Assembly (NCBI GenBank): GCA_937625935.1
Contig: OW569356.1
Location: 310,001-374,000, forward strand
Length of the DNA stretch: 64,000 bases
Reading direction: 5' to 3'
From: Tetramitus jugosus
Taxonomy: Eukaryota; Heterolobosea; Eutetramitea; Acrasida; Vahlkampfiidae
In this document: piece by piece, positions 46,679-59,400 of the stretch
Layout of the letters: every line of letters begins with the position of its first letter
How positions within the stretch are numbered: the stretch's first letter is position 1
Notes under the pieces: generated by a model
What the model was told of the DNA's origin: nothing
The model's database searches: none
The model's input: only the letters and a program-made list of their open reading frames with translations
Made by a program: the position numbers and the translations under genes

Positions 46679-47836
46679 TTATGAATGCTCATGAATAAAG
46701 AAGTACACAACAAACACGACATGAATCGCCAACACAATTATCGGATTCCACACCAAAAGGTATCTCACGAGCTCTAACACTTGAATATAGATCTGTGAAT
46801 CGCTCTTCCATGGTTGCTTCACACGCTTTGAAGCATCACTAAACTCAATCTTTTCGTTACAAAATGGACAAACGTCCTTCTTTCCCACGAGCATCCATCC
46901 CTGTAGACAAAACTCATGAAACTTGTGACCACAAGCCAATGACCTCGTTGCTTGAGTGGTTGCTCTTGTCTTGTTATCCATTGTTGTTGAATGACTTCCC
47001 ATATTCATCATTCCTTCCACATCATCATCTTCAACATCACCCATACCATCATCAACTGCATTCACAATGGCATGATCATCACCACTGTCCACCACCACCA
47101 TACCTGTTGTTGCTCTCATTCCCATACTACTGCCCACCTGTGACGTCGCCTTCAATGGTAAGCTACAGACACCACACGTATGATCCATGACAGACTGAGA
47201 TAAATAGTATTGATTTCTTGACTTGTTCATAGAGTTGGACATGGCCTCTGCGCACATCTCTGCACAATCTCTGACCAGCACACCATAATACAATCCATAG
47301 AATAGCCAAACTGAAGGCACAGGGAACAAGAACTTCAACCAAGCAAAATCTCCGAGCACCGTACGGTGAAACCAGTTAAAAAATACTCCGCCACTCAAAA
47401 GCTCAATCAACAGAGAGACGAATCCAATCATTGTACTGGCATGACTAAGCTTATAAATCAACAGAAACCATGCATAGACCTTTTTCGGTGTGTTTTTCGC
47501 CAATTGTTTTTCAAACGAAAGCTTAAAGAGCCAAATTGTTACGGCGGAGTAAATGGTCCATAGGAGAATCATGCGGAGAAATGGAAACCAAGGATTGAAG
47601 AGAAGAATAAAGGAGATGGGGAAGATCCACATGAGTATAAATGTGGTAAAGACGTAGGATTTCCGATGAATTTTCTTCCAGTATTGAATTGCACATTGTA
47701 ATGAGAGAATCAGGATGAAAATGAAGAGGATGAAGACTGGTGGTACAATCTCTTGACCCACTGTTGGTTGTTGATTGATTTGTTGTTGTTGTTGATGGTG
47801 TATGGGTGGTGGTACGATTGCTTGTTGTTGTTCCAT
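46679..47836 (-). CDS. RNF121: RNF121/RNF175-like multispan RING E3 ubiquitin ligase
   Basis: 385 aa from the ATG at 47836 (the frame reaches 48004, into the divergent promoter). Five or six hydrophobic segments occupy about 25-215. The RING follows: HTCGVCSLPL, then an insert of about 75 residues with acidic and Met/Thr-rich sequence, then LACGHKFHEFCLQGWMLVGKKDVCPFC, closely like human RNF121 ([27 protein letters not shown]). A last hydrophobic segment ends the protein. RNF121 works in the ER/Golgi in quality control. In human RNF121 the two halves of the RING are close, so the insert is unusual. Confidence 0.92.
   Translation of the reverse strand: MEQQQAIVPPPIHHQQQQQINQQPTVGQEIVPPVFILFIFILILSLQCAIQYWKKIHRKSYVFTTFILMWIFPISFILLFNPWFPFLRMILLWTIYSAVTIWLFKLSFEKQLAKNTPKKVYAWFLLIYKLSHASTMIGFVSLLIELLSGGVFFNWFHRTVLGDFAWLKFLFPVPSVWLFYGLYYGVLVRDCAEMCAEAMSNSMNKSRNQYYLSQSVMDHTCGVCSLPLKATSQVGSSMGMRATTGMVVVDSGDDHAIVNAVDDGMGDVEDDDVEGMMNMGSHSTTMDNKTRATTQATRSLACGHKFHEFCLQGWMLVGKKDVCPFCNEKIEFSDASKRVKQPWKSDSQIYIQVLELVRYLLVWNPIIVLAIHVVFVVYFFIHEHS
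46694..46699 (+). terminator. AATAAA polyadenylation signal, HAD gene, inside RNF121-like coding region
   Basis: AATAAA starts 19 nt after the HAD stop codon. By then the position is inside the antisense coding region of the RNF121-like gene, which suggests the two 3' ends overlap. Confidence 0.45.
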
Positions 47837-47946
47837 TTTTGTTGATTTTTGGCGGCAACCATCCTCTCCGCTGTAATTTTTTTGGAGGATGATCCGAAAA
47901 ACATGAACTCGCAAAAAAAAAAACAAGATCAACAAAAAAAGAAAAA

Positions 47947-47961
47947 CAACAACAACAACAA
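47947..47961 (+). repeat. (CAA)5 tract in leader of the membrane-protein gene
   Basis: Five CAA units about 53 nt before the ATG at 48014. More CAA-rich sequence follows up to the start codon. Confidence 0.8.
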
Positions 47962-48013
47962 TACCAGGATTGTCAATCATATCAATCATATCAACCAACA
48001 ACAAACATTAATC

Positions 48014-48766
48014 ATGAACTTGTCCAACTTTACCTACTTTTGGTTCAGTCTACTCCACCTTCCCATATCCATCTCACTCATGATTCAACCCAAATTCATC
48101 ACATCCTACCTCTATCAAGCACCTCTGTACCTGCACGATGATCTCATGTTCCTATTGCTCGACGTGTCACGCATACTCGGTTGCTACCTCTTTTTCTTTG
48201 TTTGCTTCACCTTTTTCATGATTACTGTCAAGGACAGAAGAACGAGAAATGCGTTTCATTTGGCCATGTCTCTCAAATGTCTATCACTGTGTCTAGTCAT
48301 GCTGTTTGTTGTGCTGTTTAGTGATCATGTGTGGTTCCCCATTGGTAAATGGTTCCTCTTTTTTTATTATGGCTTTGGATTTTTGCTGTTTTCGACCTTG
48401 TTTTATTTTGAGAGGAGGAATCCGATTACGGCCAAGGAGGCTGCATTTGTGGCGAGTGAAGCAGTGAGTCATGCAGTCAAGGCTGCCACCTATCAACCAT
48501 CCATCCATAGTACTCCTACTCCACCATTATCGTCATCGTCATTCTCGCAACAACAATATGTACCTGCACCTTCTTCGGCTTCTTCGTCATCATTCATGGG
48601 TCAATATAGGCCACCAATGGATCAACAACAACAACAACAACAACCGCATTATCACCAAGCTTATTCATCATCGTTTGGCAATGACATGTCCATGGGAGGT
48701 GGTGGTGATGGTGGCAGCAGCAATGACATGGGAGGAGGCGGACTGACGAGAAGAAGAGTCGTGTAA
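48014..48766 (+). CDS. Small four-span membrane protein, function unknown
   Basis: 250 aa from the ATG at 48014; the frame is open to 47849, but that part overlaps the promoter of the divergent gene and encodes Lys/Asn runs. Hydrophobic spans: about 6-24, 42-72, 84-106 and 113-135. The C-terminal 100 residues are hydrophilic, Ser/Gln/Gly rich, with a Gln run and a Gly-rich end. I do not recognise the family. The small, compact layout resembles TMEM-type proteins, but no motif decides it. Divergent with the RNF121-like gene, 177 bp between start codons. Confidence 0.75.
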   Translation: MNLSNFTYFWFSLLHLPISISLMIQPKFITSYLYQAPLYLHDDLMFLLLDVSRILGCYLFFFVCFTFFMITVKDRRTRNAFHLAMSLKCLSLCLVMLFVVLFSDHVWFPIGKWFLFFYYGFGFLLFSTLFYFERRNPITAKEAAFVASEAVSHAVKAATYQPSIHSTPTPPLSSSSFSQQQYVPAPSSASSSSFMGQYRPPMDQQQQQQQPHYHQAYSSSFGNDMSMGGGGDGGSSNDMGGGGLTRRRVV

Positions 48767-48905
48767 GAGCAGTCAAAATCAGTAGTTTAATCAACGGCAA
48801 ACAACAATTCAACAGAAAACGGACAATATCCATTTTTGTGTACCATAGGATCATTAATTTAAGCAAGATAATAAAATGATGCATGTAATAAGTTAGCCAT
48901 ATTTC

Positions 48906-49691
48906 TTAGAGTGGATTCAAAACGGATTGTTTGAGCTCTTTGACATTCTGCATGAATTCTGCATCAATTTCGTTCATTGTTGTTGCAGAGTCGACATGAT
49001 ACTTGTTCATTTGAGATTCAATCTCGTCGCAATACTCGACTGCTTTTGTCGACTGACCCAATCTCTTGTGGCAATCAGCCAATTGATAAATGGTTCTCAA
49101 CAACATTCGATCTTGATGTTCTCTCATTAATCTTTGTTCTTCCACTGCCCATTCTTCTTCTTCATTGTTGCTATTTTTGTTGTTGTTGGTTGAATGACGA
49201 CCTTGTTGTTGTTGTTGCTCTTCTAGCAGCGACTGTTCCTCTTTCATTTGTTGAATAATGAGCTCATATTGCTCAATAGCTGACTTGTATTGATGCAGGT
49301 GTTGATGGTGAATCGTGGCCACATTGATTCTCGCAGATAAATTGTCCGGCTGCAGTTCCAGAATTTCCTTGTAGCAAGAAATGGCGGGATGATAACGGCC
49401 CAATCGGAGAAGAGTTTGGGCTTTGGCAGTTAATTCTCCGAGTCGATGCACGTCCTTGAACATGTTCTTCATTTGTTGGGAAGTACTGACATTGGAGTGA
49501 TCAAAGTAGTCTTCCTTTGTAAAAACTTCTTGTTGTTCATCCTCGATTGTTGTTGCGTACATTTGTGTCGTTGTTGTTGTTGATCTTGCAAATAGTGGTA
49601 GAGTTGCGATCGATGGTCGAGTTGCGATCCATGTCCTTGCACAGGAGGTCCTGTTATGATGGTGCGTCAATGAAAAAAGTTGTCGAATCAT
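48906..49691 (-). CDS. Mitochondrial TPR protein, 261 aa
   Basis: 261 aa, intronless. The start MIRQLFSLTHHHNRTSCAR and following Arg/Ser/Thr-rich 35 residues look like a mitochondrial presequence. TPR units: LTAKAQTLLRLGRYHPAISCYKEILELQP and the next, LSARINVATIHHQHLHQYKSAIEQYE; a third, LLRTIYQLADCHKRLGQSTKAVEY, follows a Gln/Asn run. Short, soluble, possibly an assembly or chaperone factor; no partner is evident. Convergent with the membrane-protein gene, 139 bp apart. Confidence 0.78.
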   Translation of the reverse strand: MIRQLFSLTHHHNRTSCARTWIATRPSIATLPLFARSTTTTTQMYATTIEDEQQEVFTKEDYFDHSNVSTSQQMKNMFKDVHRLGELTAKAQTLLRLGRYHPAISCYKEILELQPDNLSARINVATIHHQHLHQYKSAIEQYELIIQQMKEEQSLLEEQQQQQGRHSTNNNKNSNNEEEEWAVEEQRLMREHQDRMLLRTIYQLADCHKRLGQSTKAVEYCDEIESQMNKYHVDSATTMNEIDAEFMQNVKELKQSVLNPL

Positions 49692-49882
49692 TTTGTTTGG
49701 ATGCGTTTTATTGTGTTTGGTGAGTTGACGTTAAACTAAAATAAGAATCGATCATCTGGCGTCTAATGGAACCTTCGTTCCTTTCTATGAGACTCGAGAC
49801 TCACTCTGACAAGTGCAAATGATTGAAGAAGGCACAACACCTCCGTTCATCTCTTAACCGGAACCACCATACTATTTACTTA

Positions 49883-52800
49883 TTAACCGGGAACCACCGT
49901 GGAAATTACTCTGTAAATTTGTTCCTTTGAAACTGGTTTCGTGATGTACTGATTCATACCAGCTTCCTTTGCCATATCTGCGTGCAGTGATCGAGCATTG
50001 CCAGATATTCCTATGATTGGTGTTCTCTCAATATGCGAGCTCGTTTCGATCTCTCGTATCACTCTTGTGGCCTCCAGTCCATTCATAATCGGCATTTCAA
50101 TATCCATGAATATCTGATGAAGTATTGTAAGTGTTAGTTGGACTCATACTGAAAATGTTGACATTAAGAATGATGACTTACAACATCGAATGGATTGTGT
50201 ATCATTGTTTGGAACACATCACATGCTTCAGATCCATTGTTTGCTACTTGAACACTATGACCTCTCTGAGTCAAAAATCTCTTTAGAATAGTTTGGTTAA
50301 TTTTGTTGTCCTCCACAATTAGGACTTTCAATGGTCTTGTTTCTGATTCATCTTTCTCATTCTTGTTATCTTGTGGAACTGATACCTCGTTTCTCGTTTC
50401 AGGTGGCTTCTGACAGTAAACATAGAAAGATACTCTAGTTCCTTCTCCCTTCTTACTGTCAACCTTTATTTCACCGCCCATCAGCTCAATCAAGTGCTTG
50501 CTTATATACCTGAACAATGTCAATGAAGAGATTGTGTTAGTGGTTAGTGTTGAATGGTCATGAGAACATAATAAGGGAGACACCTACATGCCAAGACCTG
50601 ATCCACTGTACTCCTTTTCTGTTCTTGTTATTCCTTGTGTAAATCGATGAAACAAGTGCTCAATCTCCTTCTCAGGCATTCCTAGACCCGTATCCTCCAC
50701 ACAAAAAGAAAGTTTGATGTTATCTGAATTGTGCTCTGGTTGAACGTCAAGAGAGAGTGTGATAGTGCCCTCTGATGTAAACTTGACACTGTTCGACATC
50801 AAGTTTATGATCACTTGGCTTATTCGAGTTGAGTCTCCATACACACTTTTGTCCTGCTCTGGCATTTTCGTGATTAATTTGAGATGTTTGTTACTCACTT
50901 CGACTTCGAACATGGATACAATCGATGATATCATGAGGTTCGGATTGAATACTTTTCTATTCAATTGAACCATGTTCGATTCGAGTTTCGATAAAGTTAG
51001 GACATCATCTGTGATCGCTTTTTGGTGCGTAGTGCAAATATCAATCGATTTCAGTGCTTCTCTCATTTCCGCAATACTTTTTCTTCCCACTTCATTACTC
51101 AATCGATCGACAATAGTTCGGAGATGATCCAGGTTTCCATAAATTCCAAAGATTGGATTTCTAATTTCATGACAAATGGAATCGACAAACAACTCCAGGT
51201 TCTTCTTGTATGTTTCTGCATCCTCTGCTCTCTTTCTTTCGACTTCTGCAATCTTTTGTGCTGATTCGAGCCTGTCCTTGAATGATATTGCATTTTCCAG
51301 CGATATGGCCATTTGACTGGTCAGAATATTGAGAACAGTCATTCTATGCTCTGAAAACACATCCGAAATAAGATTGTTCTCCATGTACAATATTGCTAGT
51401 AACTTGTTCTGCAGAATAACAGGAGAACACAAGATCGACTTGCACTTATTCTGCACAATATAGGAGTTGGAGCCAAATTGAGGATCATCAATTGCACTTG
51501 ATAGTACAACAGTTTCATGGGTCGACTGTACATGGTTGATTACGTCACGACAACCATGTTCCCACATATTCAATGGTGTTGAGTGAAGAATTTGGTAGAC
51601 ATCATTGTCATCCGCCGTACGATACTCGGCTTCAATGCTACCATTGATAATAATGGCTCCTTTCTGTGCATGACCAATCTCGATAATGATCTTCATCACA
51701 TTGAACAATAATTGCTCAATATCGATTGTAGAAGATATGATTTGAGATGCCTTGATCACTCTATCCAAATCTAACAAGGCCAAGTTCACATTGGATGTCG
51801 ATGTTACACTAGTGTCAGTTGTCTGATACTGCAACATATCGGCAGGGGTTATATTTTCGAGAATTTCAGGGTAGACCTGAAGAATTTGTTCCAATTTCCA
51901 TGTCGCTCCCCACTTCTTGTACGATTCAAAAGCTCTTTTCAAGTAAATCCTCGCAATCTCTTCTCGATTGTTCTTCTTCCAGAATCGAAAGGCAAACTCT
52001 GCAGCAATCGCCTCATCGTGTGTAAACCCATTCTGAGCAGCATGAGAGATAGAGTCATCGTAACACCGAGCTGCTTCCCATTTATCACCTTTCATCCTTA
52101 GGTACTCAGCGAGCATCAGCTCATGCATGTGCTGGAAGTTTGAAGGGCAGTACTTCATCCAAAATTTCATTCGCTCCAAGCTCTGATCAATTCTTCTCCA
52201 TAGTTCATCAATTGTTGGAACAGGGTGGAGCAGTGACAGGCCCTCTTGTAGCTTATCTATAATGTTAAGGCAAACAAGAGTTGGATAGAAGGTCAGCCAA
52301 ACGTATATGTATTGATCTTTAACCATCTCAATTTTTTCAGCCTCAATAACGAACTGATAGGCAGTACTCCAACAATCACGGCTCTCGTCCAACACATATT
52401 GAAATATTTTAAAGGTATAGTAAATGTGGCGTGCATGAGACAAGTTGCTAGCATCTAGATCATGTACAAGCGTTTCTTCTGACGCATCAAGCTCACTCTT
52501 TGACAACTTACATCTTCGTCCTATCAGCTTGTGTAACAATAAAACCATAATCTTAAGTATATAATAAGGAGTAAGGTTATTGCTTTTCGAGACGAAGCGA
52601 TGATTTTTCGAATACGTTGCCAAAACATCATCAATAGGGGCTGAACAATAAAACATATTCAACGATATGTTCGCTTCGATGCACCCCGACCAAAATCGAT
52701 TCCCAGTTTGTTTTCCAGATTCGAGCGCCATAGAGCAATACTTTCGAGCATAGTTTTTGGGAAAGAACCAGTGGGCTCCGCAAGCTGCGAATGCATGATA

Positions 52801-55800
52801 TACGATGCACTTTTGAGCTGGGTTTCGTTCCGCGAGCTTTAATGCGATCATGAACAGTTCCTTGGCTATCATCATGTGTTTCATAGATTCGACAATAATC
52901 GCTCCGACACTAGCAAATGAATGTGGAGAAGTTGGAGCTTCTCCCTTCGCAAATGACATATTCACTGCTCTGAGAGAAAAGAGTCTGTAGAGACTACGAT
53001 TAGCCCAATACATTGACATAGTCATTGAGTTAGATACATCACAAATAGCTTTGCTCTTCGGGTCATCCATGGTTTTGATTGATTGCGTGACATAATTTAC
53101 TCTTGCATCCATATCTGGGATTATTGTACGATAGTGCTTAAGAGTGCGAAATAGTGTTTCTTGTTCTAGTTCTATCTCACGTTCCATTTCTTCTTCACTT
53201 TGAGGTATATACACTCCCATTTGACAAAGTGCTTCGATACCACATACAAGAGACTCTTCCAACTTCATCTGGGAGGTTAGAAAAGTGATTCTAACGCTCA
53301 GCACTTCAGCTATATCGATCATACATTTCGTTCTTTCCAATAGTAAATCAATCATCTTTGTTGAATCTGAGAATTTGTCATTGTAGAAGTAGGTGAGAGC
53401 AAGGTTCTTGTGTAAATTGAAGCAAAATGAATAATAATGCTCCCAAAGATAGTCCTCATCTCCAAGCATAGATAAGAGTCGAGCACTCGTGAGCAAATAC
53501 ATGAGCGCTGAGTGATACGCAATAGAATTGATCATCTTCAATGCAGCATAATAGTTCATTCGTGATAATTTGAATACTGTGGTCTCTTCTTTAAAATTTG
53601 GAATTCGATCAATTTCATCGAGAGAATGATTAAACTGATCTGTTATGTCACAAATATCATCACTTATCTCCTCAGGTTCTCTATTATCAAGGAGAATACA
53701 ACCAATTTTGAAGTGAATGACACCCTTCCTCTCCTTGGATATCTGGCTGTAGATGGCATCTTGCACCTTGTCATGAGAAAAACAGAAGTCATCCTCAAAC
53801 ACGAACGCCAACCCAGCGAAAAACGCTGGTTTCAATTGCTTGATAAGACTTTCAGACGATATCTGCAAATACTTCGCTAAATAACTCAATTGAAATGAAC
53901 ATCCAAAACAAGATGCAATCTTCAGTGTTTCAATTGTTTCCTCGTGAAATTTACCCAGTTTTTGAATTAAAAGATCAACTAAACTCGCTGTTGGAGGAAG
54001 GCTTCGAATATTTTCCATATCCCATTCCCAGCGAGTGGATTTTGTCAAGAAACCTGCATCATAGATTGATTGAATCAAACATTTCACAAAAAAGGGATTT
54101 CCCTCGGAGCGTGTATACACATGTTCTGCCAGTTCGGAAACTTCAAACTCTTTCAGATAAAGAAGATCTGCAAGCCATTCTTTGACATGCTCTAATGTCA
54201 AAGGATACAGGTGTATTGTTGTAATTCGAACATCAGAACGTTTTAACTCTTCAATCATTGATAACACCGGGTAGTTGTTATTGACTTCGGTGTCTCGATA
54301 ACTTCCAATGAAAACAAAGTGTTCCAAACCATCATTAGTGAGTAATATTTCGATAAGGTTTAAGCTCGCAGCATCAGCCCATTGGAGATCGTCAATGAAG
54401 AGAGTGAGAGTGCAATCTTTTGCAAACACACTCACAAAATTGGAAAATATGCTGTTGAATCTGAGTCTCGTTTCAGAAACACCCATAGACTGTACAGATG
54501 GTTGATCTCCAATCAGATTTTGGAGTTCAGGGATGATATTGATGACAAGTTGTCCATTAACTCCAAGAACAGAGAGAAGCTTATTTTTCCACATCGTCAA
54601 TCTGTCTTCCGGTTCAGTCAAAACTATCTGGATAAGCATCCGAAATGCTTGGCCAATGGCACTATATGCAACATTGCGATCCATTTGATCAAACTTACCA
54701 GACACAAAATAGCTATTTCCAGTCAATAATTGTCTCTGAACTTCATATATCAGCGAACTCTTGCCTATGCCTGAATTTCCAGCGACAAATATGGCCTCGG
54801 GTAATCCACTGACAGATACATGATGATATATGTGCGTAATTGCTCTTATTTCCTTCTCTCGCCCATAGAGATTAAAGAAGGGAAGAGGAAAATGATTTGA
54901 ACGATCTTCGGTTGCCAATTCAAAGAAGGGAATCGAAAACGAAGAGCGATAGCATCGTTGACACAACTCCAGATCGAACAATAACCCTCCACTGGACTGA
55001 TACCGTTCTGATGGATCCTTTTTCATCAATTTCATAATTATATCTGATATCATTTGAGGTATGAGCTTGTTGGACTTGGCACAAACTGAGATGGGTTCCT
55101 CTGGTTGTTTGGTGATGTGACAATGAATCAACCCCATGGGATCCAAATCAGAATCGAATGGTAATTGTCCAGTGATCATATGATAGAGGGTCACACCCAA
55201 GGAATAGATATCTGTTCGATAGTCGACACCTCTGTTCAACCGATATGTCTGCTCAGGCGAGATGTACGCGAGAGAAGAAATTGAGTTTGGTGCCTCAACC
55301 GTAGCCGCTCGAGTGTTCACACTCTGTGCTATGTCTCCCTTCATATATTGAGCCTGACTGAAATCAATCAGAGTCAATTTGTGAGAGTCCATATCAACAA
55401 CGATGTTCTCTGGTCGAATGTTCCTGTGTATTACATTGTGTAGATGAAGGGTGCCTATCGCTTTGGACAACTGAATAGCGTAGTTGAGGAATTGGAGCAC
55501 GCTGAGACCTCCTTCAGGTATAAGTTGCATCATTGATTGTGTTCCTGCATCTTCCATTATTATTGCTACCCTGTTCGTGGACATGGACAAGAGAAACTTT
55601 CGTGTCTCCATCTCTTCCTCTTGGAAGTCTGACGGGCTAACACCAGCGAACAATGAGGCGTTTTCGACCCAAAAGAGGGGCACAGTCAATCGAAACGATT
55701 GTAGCATATTGTAATGATAGACGACATGATTGGAATTGGGTCGTTCACTCACAATCTTGTTGATTTGATATTCTTTTCTCAGTATGTCCATGTTTCTCCC

Positions 55801-56259
55801 AAATTGCTCCAAAGATTTCATGTGTGCTTCCGCTTCTTCCGCTTTGTCATTTGTCAACAATCGAACTGTCATTGTTTTCATAATAAATGTTTTTTCACAT
55901 TCTCTGGCCTGAAGTGAATCTTGTGCTTGTTCTATTGATTGTGGACATGGAGATGAGGGTGGTGGCAAAGGCATTGACTGAGGTTCATCTTGAATTTCCG
56001 TCTCATCTAGGAATAGAACTCGCGACGTCTCAGGAGTCAATCGCTCTGGAATGACTCTATAGATGCTATAAGGTTCACTTCTCTGGACGATTTGAACAAT
56101 TTTGAAATGGTCCACCTGAGCTTCCATTGTTTCATCATCTGTTGGCCCTTGAAGAGATTCTTGGATAGATATCTTGACATTGTCAGGGTGAGAACATTCC
56201 ACCGTGACAGGAATGTATTGAGACAATATCTCAGATTGAGTTGGAGATGCTTCAGTCAT
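49883..56259 (-). CDS. Hybrid signalling protein: Ser/Thr (pseudo)kinase - AAA ATPase - TPR - GAF - histidine kinase - receiver
   Basis: Three exons, 50588-56259, 50182-50509 and 49883-50113 (introns 78 and 68 nt), 2076 aa. Kinase-like domain about 50-440: HRN instead of HRD (about 278-280), DFS instead of DFG. AAA-type ATPase about 460-780: Walker A GNSGIGKSS, Walker B LTLFIDDLQWAD. Helical repeat tail about 800-1480. GAF about 1500-1655. Histidine kinase: H-box ICHEIRNPIFGIY (about 1696), N-box INLMSNSVKFTSEG, G1 EDTGLGMPEKE, G2 GSGLGMYISKHL restored across intron 1. Receiver about 1950-2076, with acidic VEDN, phosphoacceptor Asp in FMDIEMPIMNG and the final TKP lysine. Likely a cytosolic phosphorelay sensor. 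The receiver is split by intron 2. Confidence 0.93.
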
Positions 56260-56486
56260 TTATGATGATGAAGAATGATAACTGAAGTTTGTCGTTTGGA
56301 TCTGTGAGGGGTGCGATCGGAAGAGCGTGTTTTTTCGTTCCCGAAAATATTTTGCGGTCTGACCACATCAGGCTTAGGTCACATAAAGAACAAGTTTCTG
56401 AGCTAAATCAAGTCCGATCAAAAAAGGTCCACAGATTGTATTTTTTTGGAGAGTTATTCTTGATTTGATGCAAATTGATTCGCGAC

Positions 56487-59400
56487 TTATTGCCCCCATC
56501 CTGAACCAGAAAAAGAGGAGAACGCACTTCCGCCACCTTTACTGGCAAAGGAAGAGAAGCCGCTGTTTCCTGAGCCCAGGGGTTGCAGAGTTGATCCTGT
56601 GTTGGCACCAAAGGAGCCAGTGAATGAACCATTGTCAGCTGTGTTGTTTTGTTGAGAAAAACTGGAAGCCCCGAACCCACTACCTCCAAAGGACGAGGAT
56701 GTCAAATTTGATGACGAACTACTCGTGTCCGTCTGCGAGAAACTGGTTGTTCCGAAACCACCAGAAGCTCCACTCATACTGAAGCCTGAGGAACCAAATC
56801 CACTCGAGGTTTGTTGTTGATTTCCAAAGGAATTAGTTGAATCAGGGGTTGGGTTGGATGCAAATGCCGAAGAAAAACTTCCTCCAGAGAGAGATGATCC
56901 TGATGATCCAAAGCCTCCATAGTTTGAGAAATCATGAGTACTGCCTGAACTTGAAGGGAACCCAGAACTGGATCCCAGCGGCTGAAGTTGTGAGTTAGTC
57001 GTGCTGCCAAATGATCCAGAACCAAACATTGATGTAGAATCCTTTGTCGTATTATCTTGAGAAGAACCGAACCCACTTAAAAAAGATGATGATGAGTCAG
57101 TGCTGGCACCAAATCCGGTCATTCCAAAAGATGAACCAAAACCGCTAGTGCCACTAGCGGAAAGGGGTTGTGATGCAGTTGTATTCTTTTGTGAGGCAAA
57201 TCCACTCGAACCAAAACCAGAGCTCTGGTTAGACTTCTCAAATTCGTTGGATTCAAACGCTGACGCAAAACTTCCACCAGAAAATGATGAACCAGTTGAT
57301 CCAAAGCTACCAAAGCTTCCAAAATCATGAGTACTTGCGGTGTTCGAAGCACCTGCTGAGCTCAGAGGTTGATACGGCGTTGTGGAAGCAAATGAACTGG
57401 AAGAGAGCGATGTAGCTGGCTCCTTCTTATTAGAATCACTTCCTAAGCTTGAAGAGAATCCAGCACCTGAATCCAGAGGCTGAAGTTGTGAGTTTGTGGT
57501 GGGTCCAAATGAGCCAGAAAACAATGATGAAGTTGGCTCCTGCTTATCAGATGAACTAAAAGTACCAAATCCACTTGATGAAGGAAATGTTGAGTCAGTC
57601 TTGGTTGGTTCTGTCGCACCCAATAGAGATGTTCCAAAACTTTCAGTAGGTTTTGTCGTTGAACTGAGACTGCTCTCTGAACTTTCTCCACTTGAATCAA
57701 GCAAACTTGATGCAAAAGAATTGAATGAGAAATTCTCTTTCTGAGGTTGCTCTTGAGTCTTGGACTCAGAGACTGTAGAATCTTGCTTGTCTGTTGTCGT
57801 GAAAGAAGGAAAACTAAATCCGCTGGACCTTGTCTGGGATAGAGTTGTCGTTAAATCATTTGTTTGTTGTAGCTTTTCGGGTTCTTTGGATATTATCGGA
57901 GTGGATTTTGATTCAGTTGACTTCTTCGAGTCAACACCCGGTGTACTAAATGAATCCAATGCACTACCAAATGACGTACCGAGATCGAACGTTGATTGTT
58001 GAGATAATGGTGCTGAAGTTGTGCTTGTGACTGCTTCTGTGAAAGCGGATCCGCTCGCGGCAAAGCTACTCGTGGATTCAGATTTCATTCCAAAAGGAGA
58101 ACCAAAGAAGTTAAGGCCAGTAGAAGCGCTGGTTGTAGATGTTGGTTGAATGTTATCTTCTGTGACGGTGATGTCCTCAGACTCCTCGTATGGTGATACT
58201 TTCTCTGATTCTACGATCTCTTCTTCAGGTTCTTCAATATCGTCAGAGAACATCACATTTTTGGCCGCGTGATCTTGGTTACTAAAAGAGGCACCAAATC
58301 CATAAGGCTGTGCGTTATCTCCACCTCCAAAAGAAAATGAGTTTTTGGAAGAGAAGTCCTGGGATGTCATCGATGGTTTTGTGATTTTTGTTTCAGGCAA
58401 GGATGGGACATCATCTTGTTCTTCGTCACTCGGAATGGTAGAAACTGAATCATCACTATCTTGAATTTCGTCTTCTTCCTCTTCCTCATTTGTCCAACTT
58501 TGATCTTCTTCATCTTCTTCGTCTGGTGAGCTGTAATATGGGACATCACTCTTGTCCTTAACGAAAAAATAACTCTGTTGGACTTGTAGGTATCGAATTT
58601 GATCAACACTCTCAATAATTGATGAATTTGGAGACTCAACACTCACAACTAGTCGCTTGTTAGAGATCAGAGATTTCAATCGATCAATGTCATGGGGCGG
58701 CGTTCTGAATGAATTCACACTAGGACCAAGTTGAGGCTGATCTGTCTTTGTTGATAACTTACCACTCAACCTATCACGCAATTGAGCGATTCTTTCAGTT
58801 TGTTCACGTGATCTTTGTTCATCCTGTTCTACTCTGTGTTTGAGGAAATGAAGTCCGGCTTGGTGAGATGAATTGTTGATATAATAGTGAACCTGCTCCA
58901 TCAGACTTTCAACTTTCTTTCTCTTTGCAGCTAATTCCTCCATTTTCTGTTTATCTGCACGCTCTATCAATTCCTGTTGATTTCCACTGTTTTCCATGAT
59001 CATCCGAGCGTGCGCAGCTTCCGTTTGGTTACAACTCAATGTGTTCTTTACATCCATGACACGCTCCACAAGTATTTCCAGCTTTTCGCTCACTTTCAAA
59101 CCTTTCATTTCCTCAGTCACCTTGTCAAGGTTTTCATTAGCATACTGAGACTTCATGTGCTTAAAAAGATGAATTCCTTCGTTGAGTTTCTGTTTCGTAA
59201 CATCAACTTTTTGTATCTGAGATTCCAAGAATTCTAACAGTTTGAGTTCATTTTGATGAGCGATAGAGGTTGAAGAATACTCTGCCCTATTGATAGTTGT
59301 TCGCTTCTTGGTAGGTAGCTTTGGTACTATGCGCTCTAGCATTCCCAGCTCCGTAGTGCTCTCTCGCTTTGCCTTTTTAACCTTCTTCTTCCTTATTGTG

